This document shows, one piece after another, positions 53,991-63,220 of a DNA stretch of 64,000 nt. Under the pieces are notes generated by a model, which saw only the letters and a program-made list of their open reading frames with translations, was not told the DNA's origin and did no database searches. Source of the stretch: Oryzicola mucosus (lineage in GTDB: Bacteria; Pseudomonadota; Alphaproteobacteria; Rhizobiales; Rhizobiaceae). The stretch lies in contig NZ_JACVVX010000004.1 of assembly GCF_014534685.1 (NCBI RefSeq), positions 453,738-517,737 of the forward strand, in the 5' to 3' direction. Position 1 is the first letter of the stretch. Every line of letters begins with the position of its first letter. A program made the position numbers and the translations under genes.

Positions 53991-54134
53991 GGCTTCTCCT
54001 CCCAGCAACACTTCCCCCGCCCTCTCGCCGAAGGTCAGACTGTACGATGCGTTCACTTTCGGCACATGCAAGCTTGCCGTTGATCCTCCCCGATCATACG
54101 ACTAGAACCGAATTTCGTAATACTGACTACAGTG

Positions 54135-54159
54135 TGGACAGTTTGTCCACAAACGTGTA
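54135..54159. promoter_or_regulatory. IclR-type operator array between DUF1330-dctQM and the IclR gene
   Basis: TGGAC (54135) and GTCCA (54145) are 10 bases apart; GTGTA (54155) is a weak third half-site. The array lies 145 bases upstream of DUF1330 and 43 bases upstream of iclR. Autoregulation is likely. Confidence 0.65.
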
Positions 54160-54201
54160 GTGCCACCATGTTTCGTTGTCAAGCTTGCGGGGAGTTATGC
54201 C

Positions 54202-55011
54202 ATGAATCTGAGTGACCTCCAGGACGAAGCAGATGTGAGGGCACCCAATCCCGTGCAGGGAGCGGCTTCGTTCTCGAAGTTCATGACGGTGCTCCAGATC
54301 ATCGCAGATTCCCCCGGGACACTGGACATTGCCCAACTGACCAAGCGTGCGCGTTTCCCGCGGGGAACGGTCTACCGACTCGTGTCGGCGCTCATCGCCG
54401 AGGGACTCATCACGCAGTCTGGGGAAAGCGGAACGTTTCGCCTTGGGCCGCGCCTTCTCCAGCTCGCTGCCAAGACCTGGGAGGATTCCGACCTGCGGAC
54501 GATCGCAAGGGAATTTCTGGTATCGCTCCGCGACGCAACGGATGAGGCCGTGCACCTTGCGGTGCCCAGCAACAACCGGATGGTCTACATAGACAAGTTG
54601 GTTGGCTCCAGCACAGTTCAGATGAAGACGAGCATAGGCGGCCAGGTTGAACTTCACTCCACATCCGTGGGCAAGGCGTGGCTGTCTGGCCTGCCGGACG
54701 AGCGGTTGCTGGAAGTCTTCAAGGGGCTGGAGTTAAAGCGCCACACCGCCAAGACGCTAACGACGCCCGAGGCGCTGCTCGAGGAACTGAAGCGGACGCG
54801 CGAGCAGGGCTTTGCATTTGATGACGAGGAGAACGAGCCGGATATTCGTTGTCTCGGAAGCCCGATCTTCAATCGTCAGCGGGAACCGGTCGGAGCGATA
54901 AGCGTCAGTATGCCCGTATACCGGCACGACGCGCGACGTCACGAACTCTGCGCCAGGCTTGTGCATCAAACGGCGAAACGGATCACTGGCGAATTATCCA
55001 GGATTCTGTAG
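54202..55011 (+). CDS. IclR-family transcriptional regulator
   Basis: The 269-residue protein has a winged HTH ([20 protein letters not shown], then [18 protein letters not shown]) and the IclR effector domain from about residue 95, with [35 protein letters not shown] and [18 protein letters not shown], the last two being family hallmarks. The ATG at 54202 has GGGGAG seven bases upstream. It is divergent from DUF1330-dctQM and is the likely factor for the four phased operator arrays of this cluster. Confidence 0.92.
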   Translation: MNLSDLQDEADVRAPNPVQGAASFSKFMTVLQIIADSPGTLDIAQLTKRARFPRGTVYRLVSALIAEGLITQSGESGTFRLGPRLLQLAAKTWEDSDLRTIAREFLVSLRDATDEAVHLAVPSNNRMVYIDKLVGSSTVQMKTSIGGQVELHSTSVGKAWLSGLPDERLLEVFKGLELKRHTAKTLTTPEALLEELKRTREQGFAFDDEENEPDIRCLGSPIFNRQREPVGAISVSMPVYRHDARRHELCARLVHQTAKRITGELSRIL

Positions 55012-55149
55012 CGCCGTCGTTGGGGAGAGGCATCGAAAGACAGTTGTGCTCTTGCCCGATGACCACCGCCAGAACTGCGCAGGCGAGCATCGCCAGCGAC
55101 GGGCACCATTTTTTCGGTGGCTGAAGGAGCCAGATGATCCCGCGTCTGT

Positions 55150-55212
55150 GCGCCTGGCACGAATGTTCCGGATGTGGCTGTCGACGGTGCGGCGGGAAAC
55201 ATGGACCCGCTC
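55150..55212 (-). pseudogene. Fragment of an OmpR-type response regulator DNA-binding domain
   Basis: The minus-strand frame reads [20 protein letters not shown], the recognition-helix region of OmpR/PhoB winged helices, then loses similarity. It abuts the truncated uxuA in a different frame, with no start or receiver domain. A deletion joining two unrelated genes is the simplest origin. Confidence 0.5.
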
Positions 55213-55216
55213 GCCA

Positions 55217-55382
55217 GGCGGCGGCGAATGATGTCCTGGCGCCTGGCAATCTCCTCGGACGTCCAGACCTCCCCAGTCGGAACATGATGAAGGGCGCTGA
55301 CGATGCCCTGCGCGCCGACCTGCAGGACATCGTCGATGGATGCGAGGTCGGCCGGCCCAAACCAGCGCCAGGTCTGCCTCAT
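55217..55382 (-). pseudogene. uxuA: Mannonate dehydratase (uxuA), truncated to the first 55 or so codons
   Basis: UxuA dehydrates D-mannonate to 2-keto-3-deoxygluconate in hexuronate breakdown. The frame starts [20 protein letters not shown] and continues to [20 protein letters not shown] and RQDIIRR, a close match to UxuA N-termini, then similarity stops. Full UxuA has about 390-400 residues and its active-site histidines and metal ligands are all missing. The start overlaps the preceding oxidoreductase gene by four bases (ATGA), so it was once the last gene of that operon. Confidence 0.8.
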
Positions 55383-56416
55383 CGCGCGGCCCCGTCCACG
55401 AGTCCTTTACGATGCCGTGCTATCTCCTGCGCCTCGATAGCGAGGCGCGTCACCTTGAGGGCATGGCCGGCCGGCATGGCCGTCGATGTGCGGTCCCGCA
55501 CATCGTTGAGGAAGTTCCGGAAATAGGTCAGGGGTTCGTGGCTCGCATCGATATGCCGCGTACCGGCGCGGTTGGAGAGGAAAACGTGGTCCCCACCCGC
55601 GCGCCCGTCGATATCGATATATTTGCGCAGTTCAATGTAGCCTTCGGTGCCGAGCAGAAACAGCCGGCCATCGCCCCAAGCCTTGAGGCTATCGGGAGTG
55701 AACCAGTCGACCCGGATGAAGCCGGACGCGCCGCCGCCATGCAGCAGGACTTCGCCATAGTCCTCAAATGCCGGCATTTCACGCAGGTTGTGGTTGGCGG
55801 TAGACGCAGAGACGATCGTAGCGTCCGGCGCACCGGTGAAATGCAGGAACTGGTCGATCTGATGCGAGGCGATATCTGTGATGATGCCGCCATAGGCCGC
55901 CGGGTCGAAGAACCAGTCTGGGCGAATGGCGCGGTTGAGCCGGTGCGGGCCTAATCCGACCGTCTGGATGACGCGGCCGATCTGCCCCTCGGCCACAAGC
56001 CGGCTGGCAACCTCGCAGGCGCGCACCACAAAGCGTTCCGAAAAGCAGATGGAATAAAGGCGGCTTGTCTCGCGTGCGACACAGTCGATCTCATCGACCT
56101 CGTCTGCCGTGATCGCGCCGGGCTTGTCGACCATCACATCCTTGCCGGCTTGCATGGCGCGGATGGCGATAGCCGCACGGTCTCGCGGGATGGCGGCGCA
56201 AACTACGATATCGATCGAGGGATCGTCGAACAGGCGTTCACGGTCGACGGGATCGAGTTGGGGAAAGCGTTCAAGAAAGCCCTCAAGCACCTTGGCATCG
56301 CTCGTTTGCGGGCAAAAGCCGGCGCATACGGCGCCGGCTGCAATCAGCTCGCCAACAAGGTGATAGACGTGGCGGTGATCCAGGCCGATGGCGGCGAACC
56401 GCAAGGGCGGCGTCAC
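55379..56416 (-). CDS. Gfo/Idh/MocA-family oxidoreductase (second of two)
   Basis: The 345-residue protein has an N-terminal NAD(P)-binding Rossmann domain ([20 protein letters not shown]) and a C-terminal GFO_IDH_MocA domain. [13 protein letters not shown] near residue 95 holds the conserved Lys (EKP-type motif, here DKP), and [20 protein letters not shown] near 178 carries the catalytic Asp/His region. Substrates in this family are sugars, inositols or sugar acids. It overlaps the other oxidoreductase gene and uxuA by four bases each. Confidence 0.9.
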   Translation of the reverse strand: MTPPLRFAAIGLDHRHVYHLVGELIAAGAVCAGFCPQTSDAKVLEGFLERFPQLDPVDRERLFDDPSIDIVVCAAIPRDRAAIAIRAMQAGKDVMVDKPGAITADEVDEIDCVARETSRLYSICFSERFVVRACEVASRLVAEGQIGRVIQTVGLGPHRLNRAIRPDWFFDPAAYGGIITDIASHQIDQFLHFTGAPDATIVSASTANHNLREMPAFEDYGEVLLHGGGASGFIRVDWFTPDSLKAWGDGRLFLLGTEGYIELRKYIDIDGRAGGDHVFLSNRAGTRHIDASHEPLTYFRNFLNDVRDRTSTAMPAGHALKVTRLAIEAQEIARHRKGLVDGAAR

Positions 56417-57450
56417 GCGCCAACTCCGCGGACAGCAACCGGCCGGCCAACTTTGCCGGTTTCTATCAGTGCATCGATAAGGCGGTGCACCTTGAGAGCC
56501 TCTTCGCCCGTAACCTTGGGTTCACGCCCGGTTTGGATGGCGTCGATGAAGTCTGCCATGACAGCCCGGTGATGATCGTGCGGATAGGCCATGGGATCGG
56601 CACCCGCGCCGCCGGCACTACCATCGGGCTCGATGGCGATCCTGCGGCCGTCCTGGAACTGGACAAGCAACTCGGTGCCAGCGATGGTGGCGCTGCCCTT
56701 CTCGCCGATGATCTCGATCCGTTCGAGAAAGCCCGGATAGGCCGCCGTGGTCGCGTCGATGGTGCCGAAAGCGCCATTGGCAAAGCGCGCGGCAGCACAG
56801 ACCATGTCCTCGGTCTCCATACGATGTACTGACGTCGTGGCGGCAAAGCCGGTGACTTCGGCGATGGGACCGGCCAGGCTCAGCATCAGATCGAGCGTAT
56901 GGATGCCTTGCGACAGCAATACGCCACCGCCATCGCGGGCAAAGCTGCCGCGGCCCGGTTCGTCGTAATAGCTTTGCGGGCGCCAAAGGCGAATCACCGT
57001 GGATGAGCCTACGATCCGACCCAGTTCTCCGGCCGCGATGACCTCGGCAAGGCGCATGCCGGCCGGACGGAAACGGTGCTGCAAGACGATCCCAAGCGTG
57101 ACACCGGCCTCGCGGCAGGCTGCGACCGTGGCTTCGGCGCGGGCTGTGGTGATGTCGATCGGCTTTTCCAGCAGCACATGCTTGCCAGCCGCGGCGCAGC
57201 GCCGGGCGATATCGAGATGGGTATTGGCCGGCGAGAAAATGGCAACCGCCTCGACAGACGAATCATCCAAAATGGTCTCAAGGCTGTCGCAGGTGGGGAA
57301 CGGAAAGCGTTCGCTGAACGACTGTCGCCGCGCCTGGCTAGGTGCATAGGCATAAGCGACATCGACGACGTCGGCCAAATCCACCAAGCCCTTAGCATGG
57401 GGTGTGACGGCCATTCCAAGGCCGACAATGGCGATACGGGTCTTCTTCAC
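56413..57450 (-). CDS. Gfo/Idh/MocA-family oxidoreductase (first of two)
   Basis: The 345-residue protein begins KTRIAIVGLGMAVTPHAKGL and has LLEKPIDITTARAEATVAAC near residue 95, where EKP is the conserved motif. SQGIHTLDLMLSLAGPIAEV near residue 185 is the typical active-site His region. It is distinct from its neighbour of equal length, with low similarity. Two adjacent genes suggest two oxidoreductive steps on a sugar acid before mannonate dehydratase. About 49 bases separate it from the DctQM gene. Confidence 0.9.
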   Translation of the reverse strand: MKKTRIAIVGLGMAVTPHAKGLVDLADVVDVAYAYAPSQARRQSFSERFPFPTCDSLETILDDSSVEAVAIFSPANTHLDIARRCAAAGKHVLLEKPIDITTARAEATVAACREAGVTLGIVLQHRFRPAGMRLAEVIAAGELGRIVGSSTVIRLWRPQSYYDEPGRGSFARDGGGVLLSQGIHTLDLMLSLAGPIAEVTGFAATTSVHRMETEDMVCAAARFANGAFGTIDATTAAYPGFLERIEIIGEKGSATIAGTELLVQFQDGRRIAIEPDGSAGGAGADPMAYPHDHHRAVMADFIDAIQTGREPKVTGEEALKVHRLIDALIETGKVGRPVAVRGVGA

Positions 57451-57498
57451 GGCAAGATCCTACGGGCAATGATCAATATAAGATGAGGTGGTCCGACC

Positions 57499-59372
57499 TT
57501 ATGGGCCGAACCACTGGACCGGCAACATGGTAATGGCCGGCACATAGGCGATGATCAGCATGACGATGACGAGCACCGTCATAAAGGGGATCGCGGCCTT
57601 CATTGTCGCGCCCTGGTCGGCACCGCCGACACGCGCCGTGGTGAACAGCAGTACACCCAGTGGTGGGGTGAGCGCGCCGATCACCATGTTGAGCACATAA
57701 CGATGCCGAAGTGGATCGGATCGATACCGGCGGCAATCACCAGTGGCACGAGGATGGGTACGAGAATGACCAGCGAGGCAATCATTTCCATGAACAGGCC
57801 CACGGCCAACAGGAAGATGTTGAGCATCAGCATGAGCAGCCAGGGATTATCGACCAACACCGACATGGATTGCGCGATTTTCTGAGGCACTTGCTCATAG
57901 GCCAGCACCCAGGCGAAGGGCGAGGCCGCCGCGATGATCACTACGATCAACACCGTATCGAACATCGACTCACGGATCGCCGCAATGAAGTTGGCGACGG
58001 TGAGTTTGCGATAGAGCAGCGCGCCGCACAGCACGGCATAGATGAAGGCAACGGCGCCCGCCTCGGTGGCGGTGAAGGCGCCGACACGCACACCCATGAC
58101 AATGATCAGAGGCAGGATCAATGCCGGGATAGCCATGCCCAGCGAGGTCAGGCGCTCGCGGCCCGACGCCTTGGGCAGGTCACCGCCATAGCCACGCTTA
58201 CGCGACATGACGTAGACGGTCAGCATCAGTGCGGCTGCGATCATCATGCCGGGGATGATCGTGGCGACGAACAATGCGCCAACCGAGACCGAGGCTAGCG
58301 CGCCATAGATGATCAAGCCCAGGCTGGGCGGGATCATGTTGGCGAGCGTGGCCGCCGAAGCGGTGAGCGCTGCGCTGAACGGGCGGCCATAGCCGCGTTT
58401 TGCCATTTCCGGGATCATCAGCTTGGCCACGGTGGACGCGTCCGCCGTCGATGAACCCGATATGCCGGCCAGCAGGGTATTGGTGATGACATTGGCCTGG
58501 CCAAGGCCGCCGCGCATATGCCCCACGAGCTTGACCGCCAGATCAACAAAGCGCGGGGTAATGCCGCCTGCATTCATGATCGCGGCAGCGAGAATGAAGA
58601 ACGGGATGGCGAGCAGGGTGAACGAGCCGAGCGACGCCGCCATGTTCTGTGAGATGGTCACCAGCAGGATCTGCGCGAAGGGTGCGAATGCCGCAAAGGC
58701 GCCAAAGGCCATGGCAAAGGCGATGGGCGCGCCCAGGATGATGAGGACGAGGCCGACGATGTTGAGCACTAAGGCGCTGCTGCTTTCGCCATAGACGTAG
58801 CCGGCGCCATAGCGGATCGCGAGATACAGCACAAAGCCGGCCGCCAGCACGGCCAATCCCTGCATGATGCTGCGGTTTGCGCGAGGCCAGGTCAGGAAGA
58901 AAAGGTTCAGCAGGCCGCCTACGGGGACGGCGAGAAAATAATACCGCATCGGCATCTGCAAAGCCGGCGAGGCGGCGATAGCCTTGGTGACATATTCGGC
59001 GCCATGGATGATCAGCATGAAGCTCGAGGCAGCAACGACAACGCGGTTGAAGAGTGCGAGAGCTGACCGGGCGCGCGGCTTGAGAAGGTTGGGAAAAGAG
59101 TTGATCGCGATATGAGCATCGCGACCGGTGGCGAGACCCATGCCGAGGAACACGGCCCAGCAGAAGCACCAGACCGCCACCTCCTCCGACCATGGCAATC
59201 CGGCATGGAAACCATACCGCAGCACGACCTGCAGACAGGCAATGGCCAATGCGGTCAACATCAGGAGGACGCAGATGGTTTCGATGATCCTGTCGACCAA
59301 ACCAGCAAAACCTGTCTGAACCGTATCGTTGGCCGCTCCTTCCGGAGCGGCCATTTCGGCATGAACACCCAT
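57499..59372 (-). pseudogene. Fused TRAP permease DctQ-DctM with a one-base frameshift near the 3' end
   Basis: The N-terminal 170 residues are DctQ-like (RIIETICVLLMLTALAIACL, and VVLRYGFHAGLPWSEEVAVW), followed by DctM with PFFILAAAIMNAGGITPRFV and ANMIPPSLGLIIYGALASV. The frame ends early at HFGIVMCSTW, while the adjacent frame carries the true end, MLNMVIGALTPPLGVLLF to LPVQWFGP. Restoring one G near 57,696 (ATGGTG instead of ATGTG) would give a 624-residue fusion. Without it the last 65 residues, including the final helices, are lost. Real decay or sequencing error. Confidence 0.85.
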
Positions 59373-59384
59373 AACCCAGTTACC

Positions 59385-60410
59385 TCAGGCCAGGGCGCGG
59401 ATAGCCGCGATCATTTCGGCGGTTTCGGGGCTCTTGCTGCCGAACTCGTCATAAAGCGGCGCCGTCAACTCTTCCATCTTGGCGAGCTCTTCAGCCGGAA
59501 GCTGGGTCACCTCGACACCCAGCCCTTTCAGTTCCTCGAGCACCGCCGCAGCATTGGCGCGATTGGCCGTGCGCTGCTCGGCGAACACTTCCTTGGCAGA
59601 GCTGCGCACCAGTTCCTGCAGATCGGCCGGCAGGCTGTCGAGCCAGGCCGCATTGACGCGGATGGCCTTGGGCAGAAACCAGTGGCCCGTCAGGGTCAGG
59701 TGTTTTGCCTGCTCGTAGAATTTGAAGCCCTTGATCGAGAACACATCAGAGTCGATCGCGTCGATGAGGCCGGTCGATAGAGCTTCATATTGCTGGTTAT
59801 AGGGGAGTGGCGTGGGAGCGGCGCCCAGCAGGGTCCAGAAGCTGACCCAGATATTGAGCTGCGGCACGCGGATTTTAACGCCTTTGAGCGTTTCAAGCGA
59901 GGTAACCGGGCGCTTCGCTAGAATATGACGGAAGCCGGTCTCGCCATAGGCGACAAATTCCACACCGGTCTTGGCGCGTGCGATATCAGAGGCCCTTTGG
60001 CCCAATTCGCCTTGGAGCACCGCATCCACATGGGCTTCATTCTTGTAGATGAAGCCCGGTGCGCCACCCAGTGCGGCAATCTCGGGGGCAATGGCCTCTT
60101 CGGAGTCAGGACCGGCCGTAGTGGCCTGGATCGTACCGATCCGGCTGCCTTCGAGTGCTTCTGCCAGACCGCCCAATTGCGCCGCCGGGAAATGCTGGGC
60201 ATCGATCCTGCCCTCGCTCTTGGCGATCAGCGTCTGGGTCCACTTGTCAAACGCCTCGGTGATCGGTGTCCCGATACCTTCGGTGTGGGCGATCTTCATT
60301 GTGATTTTCGCCTGCGCGAACGCGCTGGAGACAACTGCAGGCATGGCAAGCGCTGCGGCGCCGGCCTTGATAAACGTACGGCGGCTCAATGCCGAATTGA
60401 TAAGACCCAT
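59385..60410 (-). CDS. TRAP transporter substrate-binding protein (DctP family), hexuronate-like operon
   Basis: The 341-residue protein has a twin-arginine-like signal (SRRTFIKAGAAALAMPAVVS, cleavage after AFA) and the DctP fold: ITMKIAHTEGIGTPITEAFD, FRHILAKRPVTSLETLKGVK, IRVPQLNIWV and PTPLPYNQQYEALSTGLIDA. GGGAGGAAGAA precedes the ATG at 60410. It is first in the operon DctP, DctQM, two oxidoreductases, uxuA, and divergent from a GntR gene with GGTATG repeats between. The neighbourhood suggests a hexuronate or aldonate ligand. Confidence 0.92.
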   Translation of the reverse strand: MGLINSALSRRTFIKAGAAALAMPAVVSSAFAQAKITMKIAHTEGIGTPITEAFDKWTQTLIAKSEGRIDAQHFPAAQLGGLAEALEGSRIGTIQATTAGPDSEEAIAPEIAALGGAPGFIYKNEAHVDAVLQGELGQRASDIARAKTGVEFVAYGETGFRHILAKRPVTSLETLKGVKIRVPQLNIWVSFWTLLGAAPTPLPYNQQYEALSTGLIDAIDSDVFSIKGFKFYEQAKHLTLTGHWFLPKAIRVNAAWLDSLPADLQELVRSSAKEVFAEQRTANRANAAAVLEELKGLGVEVTQLPAEELAKMEELTAPLYDEFGSKSPETAEMIAAIRALA

Positions 60411-60457
60411 TTCTTCCTCCCATAGATCTGATGCTGTCTCCGCGATTGTTGTCTTGC

Positions 60458-60479
60458 GGTATGGCACCATACCGGTATG
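60458..60479. promoter_or_regulatory. GGTATG/CATACC operator overlapping the GntR start
   Basis: GGTATG-GCAC-CATACC is followed directly by GGTATG, giving two overlapping palindromes (60458-60473 and 60468-60479). The last GGTATG includes the ATG at 60477. The site is 48 bases upstream of the divergent dctP start, and the encoded GntR protein is the probable binder. Confidence 0.65.
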
Positions 60480-61238
60480 ATACATCCTATGAGGATTGTG
60501 ACAAGCCCTAGTTCTGGACTGCTGCTCGATGGCAGTTCCGTCCGCCAAAAAGATCCGATAGCACCGCAGGCGCTTTCCATTCTTCGCGCGGCGATCGTCG
60601 ATCTGCGCCTCCCGCCGGGAGAAGCATTGTCGGAAAAGGATATTGCGGGCCGCTTCGGCGTCTCGCGTCAACCTGTGCGCGAGGCCTTCATAAAACTCGC
60701 CGAACTGGGCCTTGTAGAGATCAGGCCCAGCCGTGGCACCTATGTGACGAAGATATCAGTCAGAGATGTGGCCAACGCCCGCTTTGTACGCGAGGCCATC
60801 GAGTGCGATATCGTCGCCGCGGCAGCAAGACTGGCGTCCAAATCCGATATAGCCCGGCTGAGAGAACTCATCGCCGAACAGGCGGCAGCGGCGTCAGAGT
60901 CCGACCATCAACGGTTTTCTGAACGCGACGAGGCGTTTCATCATGCCATCGCCCAGATCGTAGATTGCGACTTCGCGTGGCGCACGGTCGAAACGGCGCG
61001 ATTTCACACCGATCGCGTGAGGTTGCTTTCTCTTCCAGGGGCTTCCCCGCTCAATACGCTGATCAAGCAACATACCCAGGTGGTGGATGCAGTAGAGGCC
61101 CGTGAACCCGATCAGGCTCGGACTGCCATGCGCCGCCACCTGCGAGAAATCCTTTTGGCTCTGCCCCTCATTGCTGAGGCGCACCCGGACTACTTCTCCG
61201 ACACCGAACTGCCAGCACATACTCCTGCTGATGCATAA
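60477..61238 (+). CDS. GntR-family regulator, FCD subfamily
   Basis: The 253-residue protein has a GntR winged HTH (ALSILRAAIVDLRLPPGEAL, then EKDIAGRFGVSRQPVREAFI) and an FCD domain with the metal-ligand-like FSERDEAFHHAIAQIV segment near residue 145 and LIKQHTQVVDAVEAREPDQA. It is divergent from the TRAP operon and likely represses it until the sugar acid is present, like UxuR/ExuR-type systems. Start ATG 60477 lies inside the operator; ATG 60489 is a possible alternative. Confidence 0.9.
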   Translation: MIHPMRIVTSPSSGLLLDGSSVRQKDPIAPQALSILRAAIVDLRLPPGEALSEKDIAGRFGVSRQPVREAFIKLAELGLVEIRPSRGTYVTKISVRDVANARFVREAIECDIVAAAARLASKSDIARLRELIAEQAAAASESDHQRFSERDEAFHHAIAQIVDCDFAWRTVETARFHTDRVRLLSLPGASPLNTLIKQHTQVVDAVEAREPDQARTAMRRHLREILLALPLIAEAHPDYFSDTELPAHTPADA

Positions 61239-61329
61239 AATAGACCGGGAGTCCTTTGGCTTCCCAGTTTACCGATTGCGTGCGTAGCTGAGCGCCGTTT
61301 GCAGGGCGGTACAAAATCTGGCATCGGAT

Positions 61330-61632
61330 ATGCGCGCCGACGATACCGACAACATCCTCTATCACGCCATCCATATGCTGGACGTCACATTCAGCGGGCG
61401 TTCAAATGCCACCATGGCATTTCTCCTGGCTTTTTCAGGCAAGAAATATCTGCGGCAGACCAGACTGGGCTTGGTGGAGCATACCGACACGGTAGCGCGC
61501 TTGCGGAAGATGGCCTGGATCAACCGCGTGCCCGGCCTGATCCCGTCGATGCGGCGATGGCTGTTGGATGATCCGTTGAGCGGCGCCAGGCGCGAGAAGA
61601 AATCCAAGATCGTCGATGGTAAGCTGGGATGA
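61330..61632 (+). pseudogene. Unidentified coding-like fragment
   Basis: The frame of 100 residues (MRADDTDNILYHAIHMLDVT at the start, ending KKSKIVDGKLG) has strong GC bias at the third codon position, as expected for real coding DNA, but I recognise no family. It lacks a Shine-Dalgarno sequence before the ATG and may be the 3' end of a larger, decayed gene. A reverse-strand start after AGGAGACAAACC at about 61,670 (MRVLISAVGNLG) is also lost after 12 residues, so the whole stretch looks like a graveyard. Confidence 0.4.
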
Positions 61633-61638
61633 CTACGC

Positions 61639-62005
61639 CGAGGTTTCCCACGGCCGAGATCAGTACCCGCATGGTTTGTCTCCTACGGATTGCAGTTCAG
61701 CGAGGCTCGAGCGCTTCAAGAACACGATCAAGATATGAGAAAAGCGCCGGGTCCCATCCGGCGAGGGGTCAGGGTGGATTGGTCGCGCGCAGATAGTCAG
61801 CGCATCGGGGATCGTCTGATCCCCCCTCGCGGACTGGGCGACCTTGGTGAGTCAGGCCCCTTCGTCGATCGTGTACATGTCTGAAACCGTGTTGCGAGAT
61901 CAGGCTACGACTTCGAGTTCACTCGAGGTCAATACCGATTTTCGCGAATAATCTTAGCCTGTGCAGGTCTAGCGCATCACAACATTTCCGGTTATATAAC
62001 TGGAT
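61639..62005. other. Intergenic, no intact gene
   Basis: No supported gene is seen. The bases after 61,885 are more AT-rich and include the promoter region of the MarR gene. On the minus strand about 61,730-61,800 a frame reads RRFSHILIVFLKRSSLAEL, faintly like a Dabb-domain end, not enough to assign. Confidence 0.35.
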
Positions 62006-62497
62006 ATGGAAAATCATGAACCTGTTGAAGATGTCATTGCGGCGCTTGGCTATCTCTGCCTTGGAACCCGCTTCAAGCGCCTGGGCGAGAGGCTGCAAGC
62101 CGAGACCGTGAGTATCGTCAGCGCGCAGAGCGGCAGCGTTCCGCCGTCGCAATTGCCATTTCTGGCTGCCATCGATCGGCTGGGGCCGCTAACCGTCGGG
62201 GAGATGGCGCAGGCCATAGGGATCACCCAGCCTGGAGCTACAAAAACACTGCTGCACCTTGCCAAGCTTGGCTTGGTCGACATGAGCCAGTCCCGGGAGG
62301 ATCGCCGGGTGCGGGTTGCCACGCTGACCGCGACCGGCCAGGACCTCGTTGCCCAGTCCAAAGCCAGCGTATGGAAGCAGGTCGATGCTGCGGCGCGTGA
62401 GCTCTGTAAAGGCCTCAGCGGCACATTGCTCGATCAGTTGGACACCATTGAACAGCGGCTGGCCGAAAAGCCGCTGCGTGAATGGGGGAAGCCTTAA
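62006..62497 (+). CDS. MarR-family transcriptional regulator
   Basis: The 163-residue protein has the MarR winged helix: GPLTVGEMAQAIGITQPGAT near residue 70, KTLLHLAKLGLVDMSQSRED with the wing DRRVRVATLTATG. It probably dimerises through its terminal helices. It overlaps the GNAT gene by one base (TAATG), so the pair is coupled. Its likely target is its own promoter and perhaps the GNAT gene; the ligand is unknown. Confidence 0.9.
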   Translation: MENHEPVEDVIAALGYLCLGTRFKRLGERLQAETVSIVSAQSGSVPPSQLPFLAAIDRLGPLTVGEMAQAIGITQPGATKTLLHLAKLGLVDMSQSREDRRVRVATLTATGQDLVAQSKASVWKQVDAAARELCKGLSGTLLDQLDTIEQRLAEKPLREWGKP

Positions 62498-63177
62498 TGC
62501 ATGTCCTTGACGACCCCGTCTGGACCGCGCTTACCGGCCAGCATCGGCACCTGGCGGTCGGCCACGGCTCGGCGCTGCGTTACCCCGCCGATATCGGCCC
62601 CTTCGCAGCCACTGGCGATGACCACGCCGACTCTATCGCGGAGCTGGCCAGCCTGTTTTCCGCAGGCGAAACCATGATGATGGTGCGCAAAGCGCCGATG
62701 CCTTTGCCTGCCGGCTTTGCTCTCATGAACACCACGCGTGTGGTGCAAATGGTCGCGACCCAGCGGATCGGGCTGTCCAGCGATCAGTGTATCGAGCAGT
62801 TGGGGGCGGCAGATGAGGCACAGATTTATGACCTTGCTGCCCTGGCCCGGCCTGGCCCGTTTGGCCGTCACACCATGCGGTTAGGACGATTTTGGGGTAT
62901 CAAGCGTGATGGACGTCTCATCGCCATGGCCGGCGAGCGTTTCCGCCAGAGAGATTGGGCCGAGGTGAGCGGCGTTTGCGTACATCCCGACCATCGACAG
63001 CAGGGGCTTGCACGCCGCCTCACTGCGCACGCGACTGCTGATATAGCCGGAGGCGGTGAGCAGCCTTATCTCCACTGCCTGGACACGAACCACGCGGCCA
63101 TCGATCTCTATAAGTCAATCGGTTTCGAGACACGCGAAACCATGAACCTGACCGTCGCGACCCGCCTCAGCGACTGA
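62497..63177 (+). CDS. GNAT-family N-acetyltransferase
   Basis: The 226-residue protein has a C-terminal GNAT domain: MRLGRFWGIKRDGRLIAMAG, then EVSGVCVHPDHRQQGLARRL, in which the acetyl-CoA pyrophosphate-binding loop is HRQQGLAR, and AIDLYKSIGFETRETM. The N-terminal 90 residues are divergent and may form a second, degenerate GNAT-like half. The ATG is inside TAATG after GGGGAA. Small-molecule or protein amines could be the acceptor; pairing with MarR suggests a detoxification role. Confidence 0.88.
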   Translation: MHVLDDPVWTALTGQHRHLAVGHGSALRYPADIGPFAATGDDHADSIAELASLFSAGETMMMVRKAPMPLPAGFALMNTTRVVQMVATQRIGLSSDQCIEQLGAADEAQIYDLAALARPGPFGRHTMRLGRFWGIKRDGRLIAMAGERFRQRDWAEVSGVCVHPDHRQQGLARRLTAHATADIAGGGEQPYLHCLDTNHAAIDLYKSIGFETRETMNLTVATRLSD

Positions 63178-63220
63178 ACGCCCCTCACTGATTGACGCGA
63201 TGCGGAACCAACTTGGGGCG

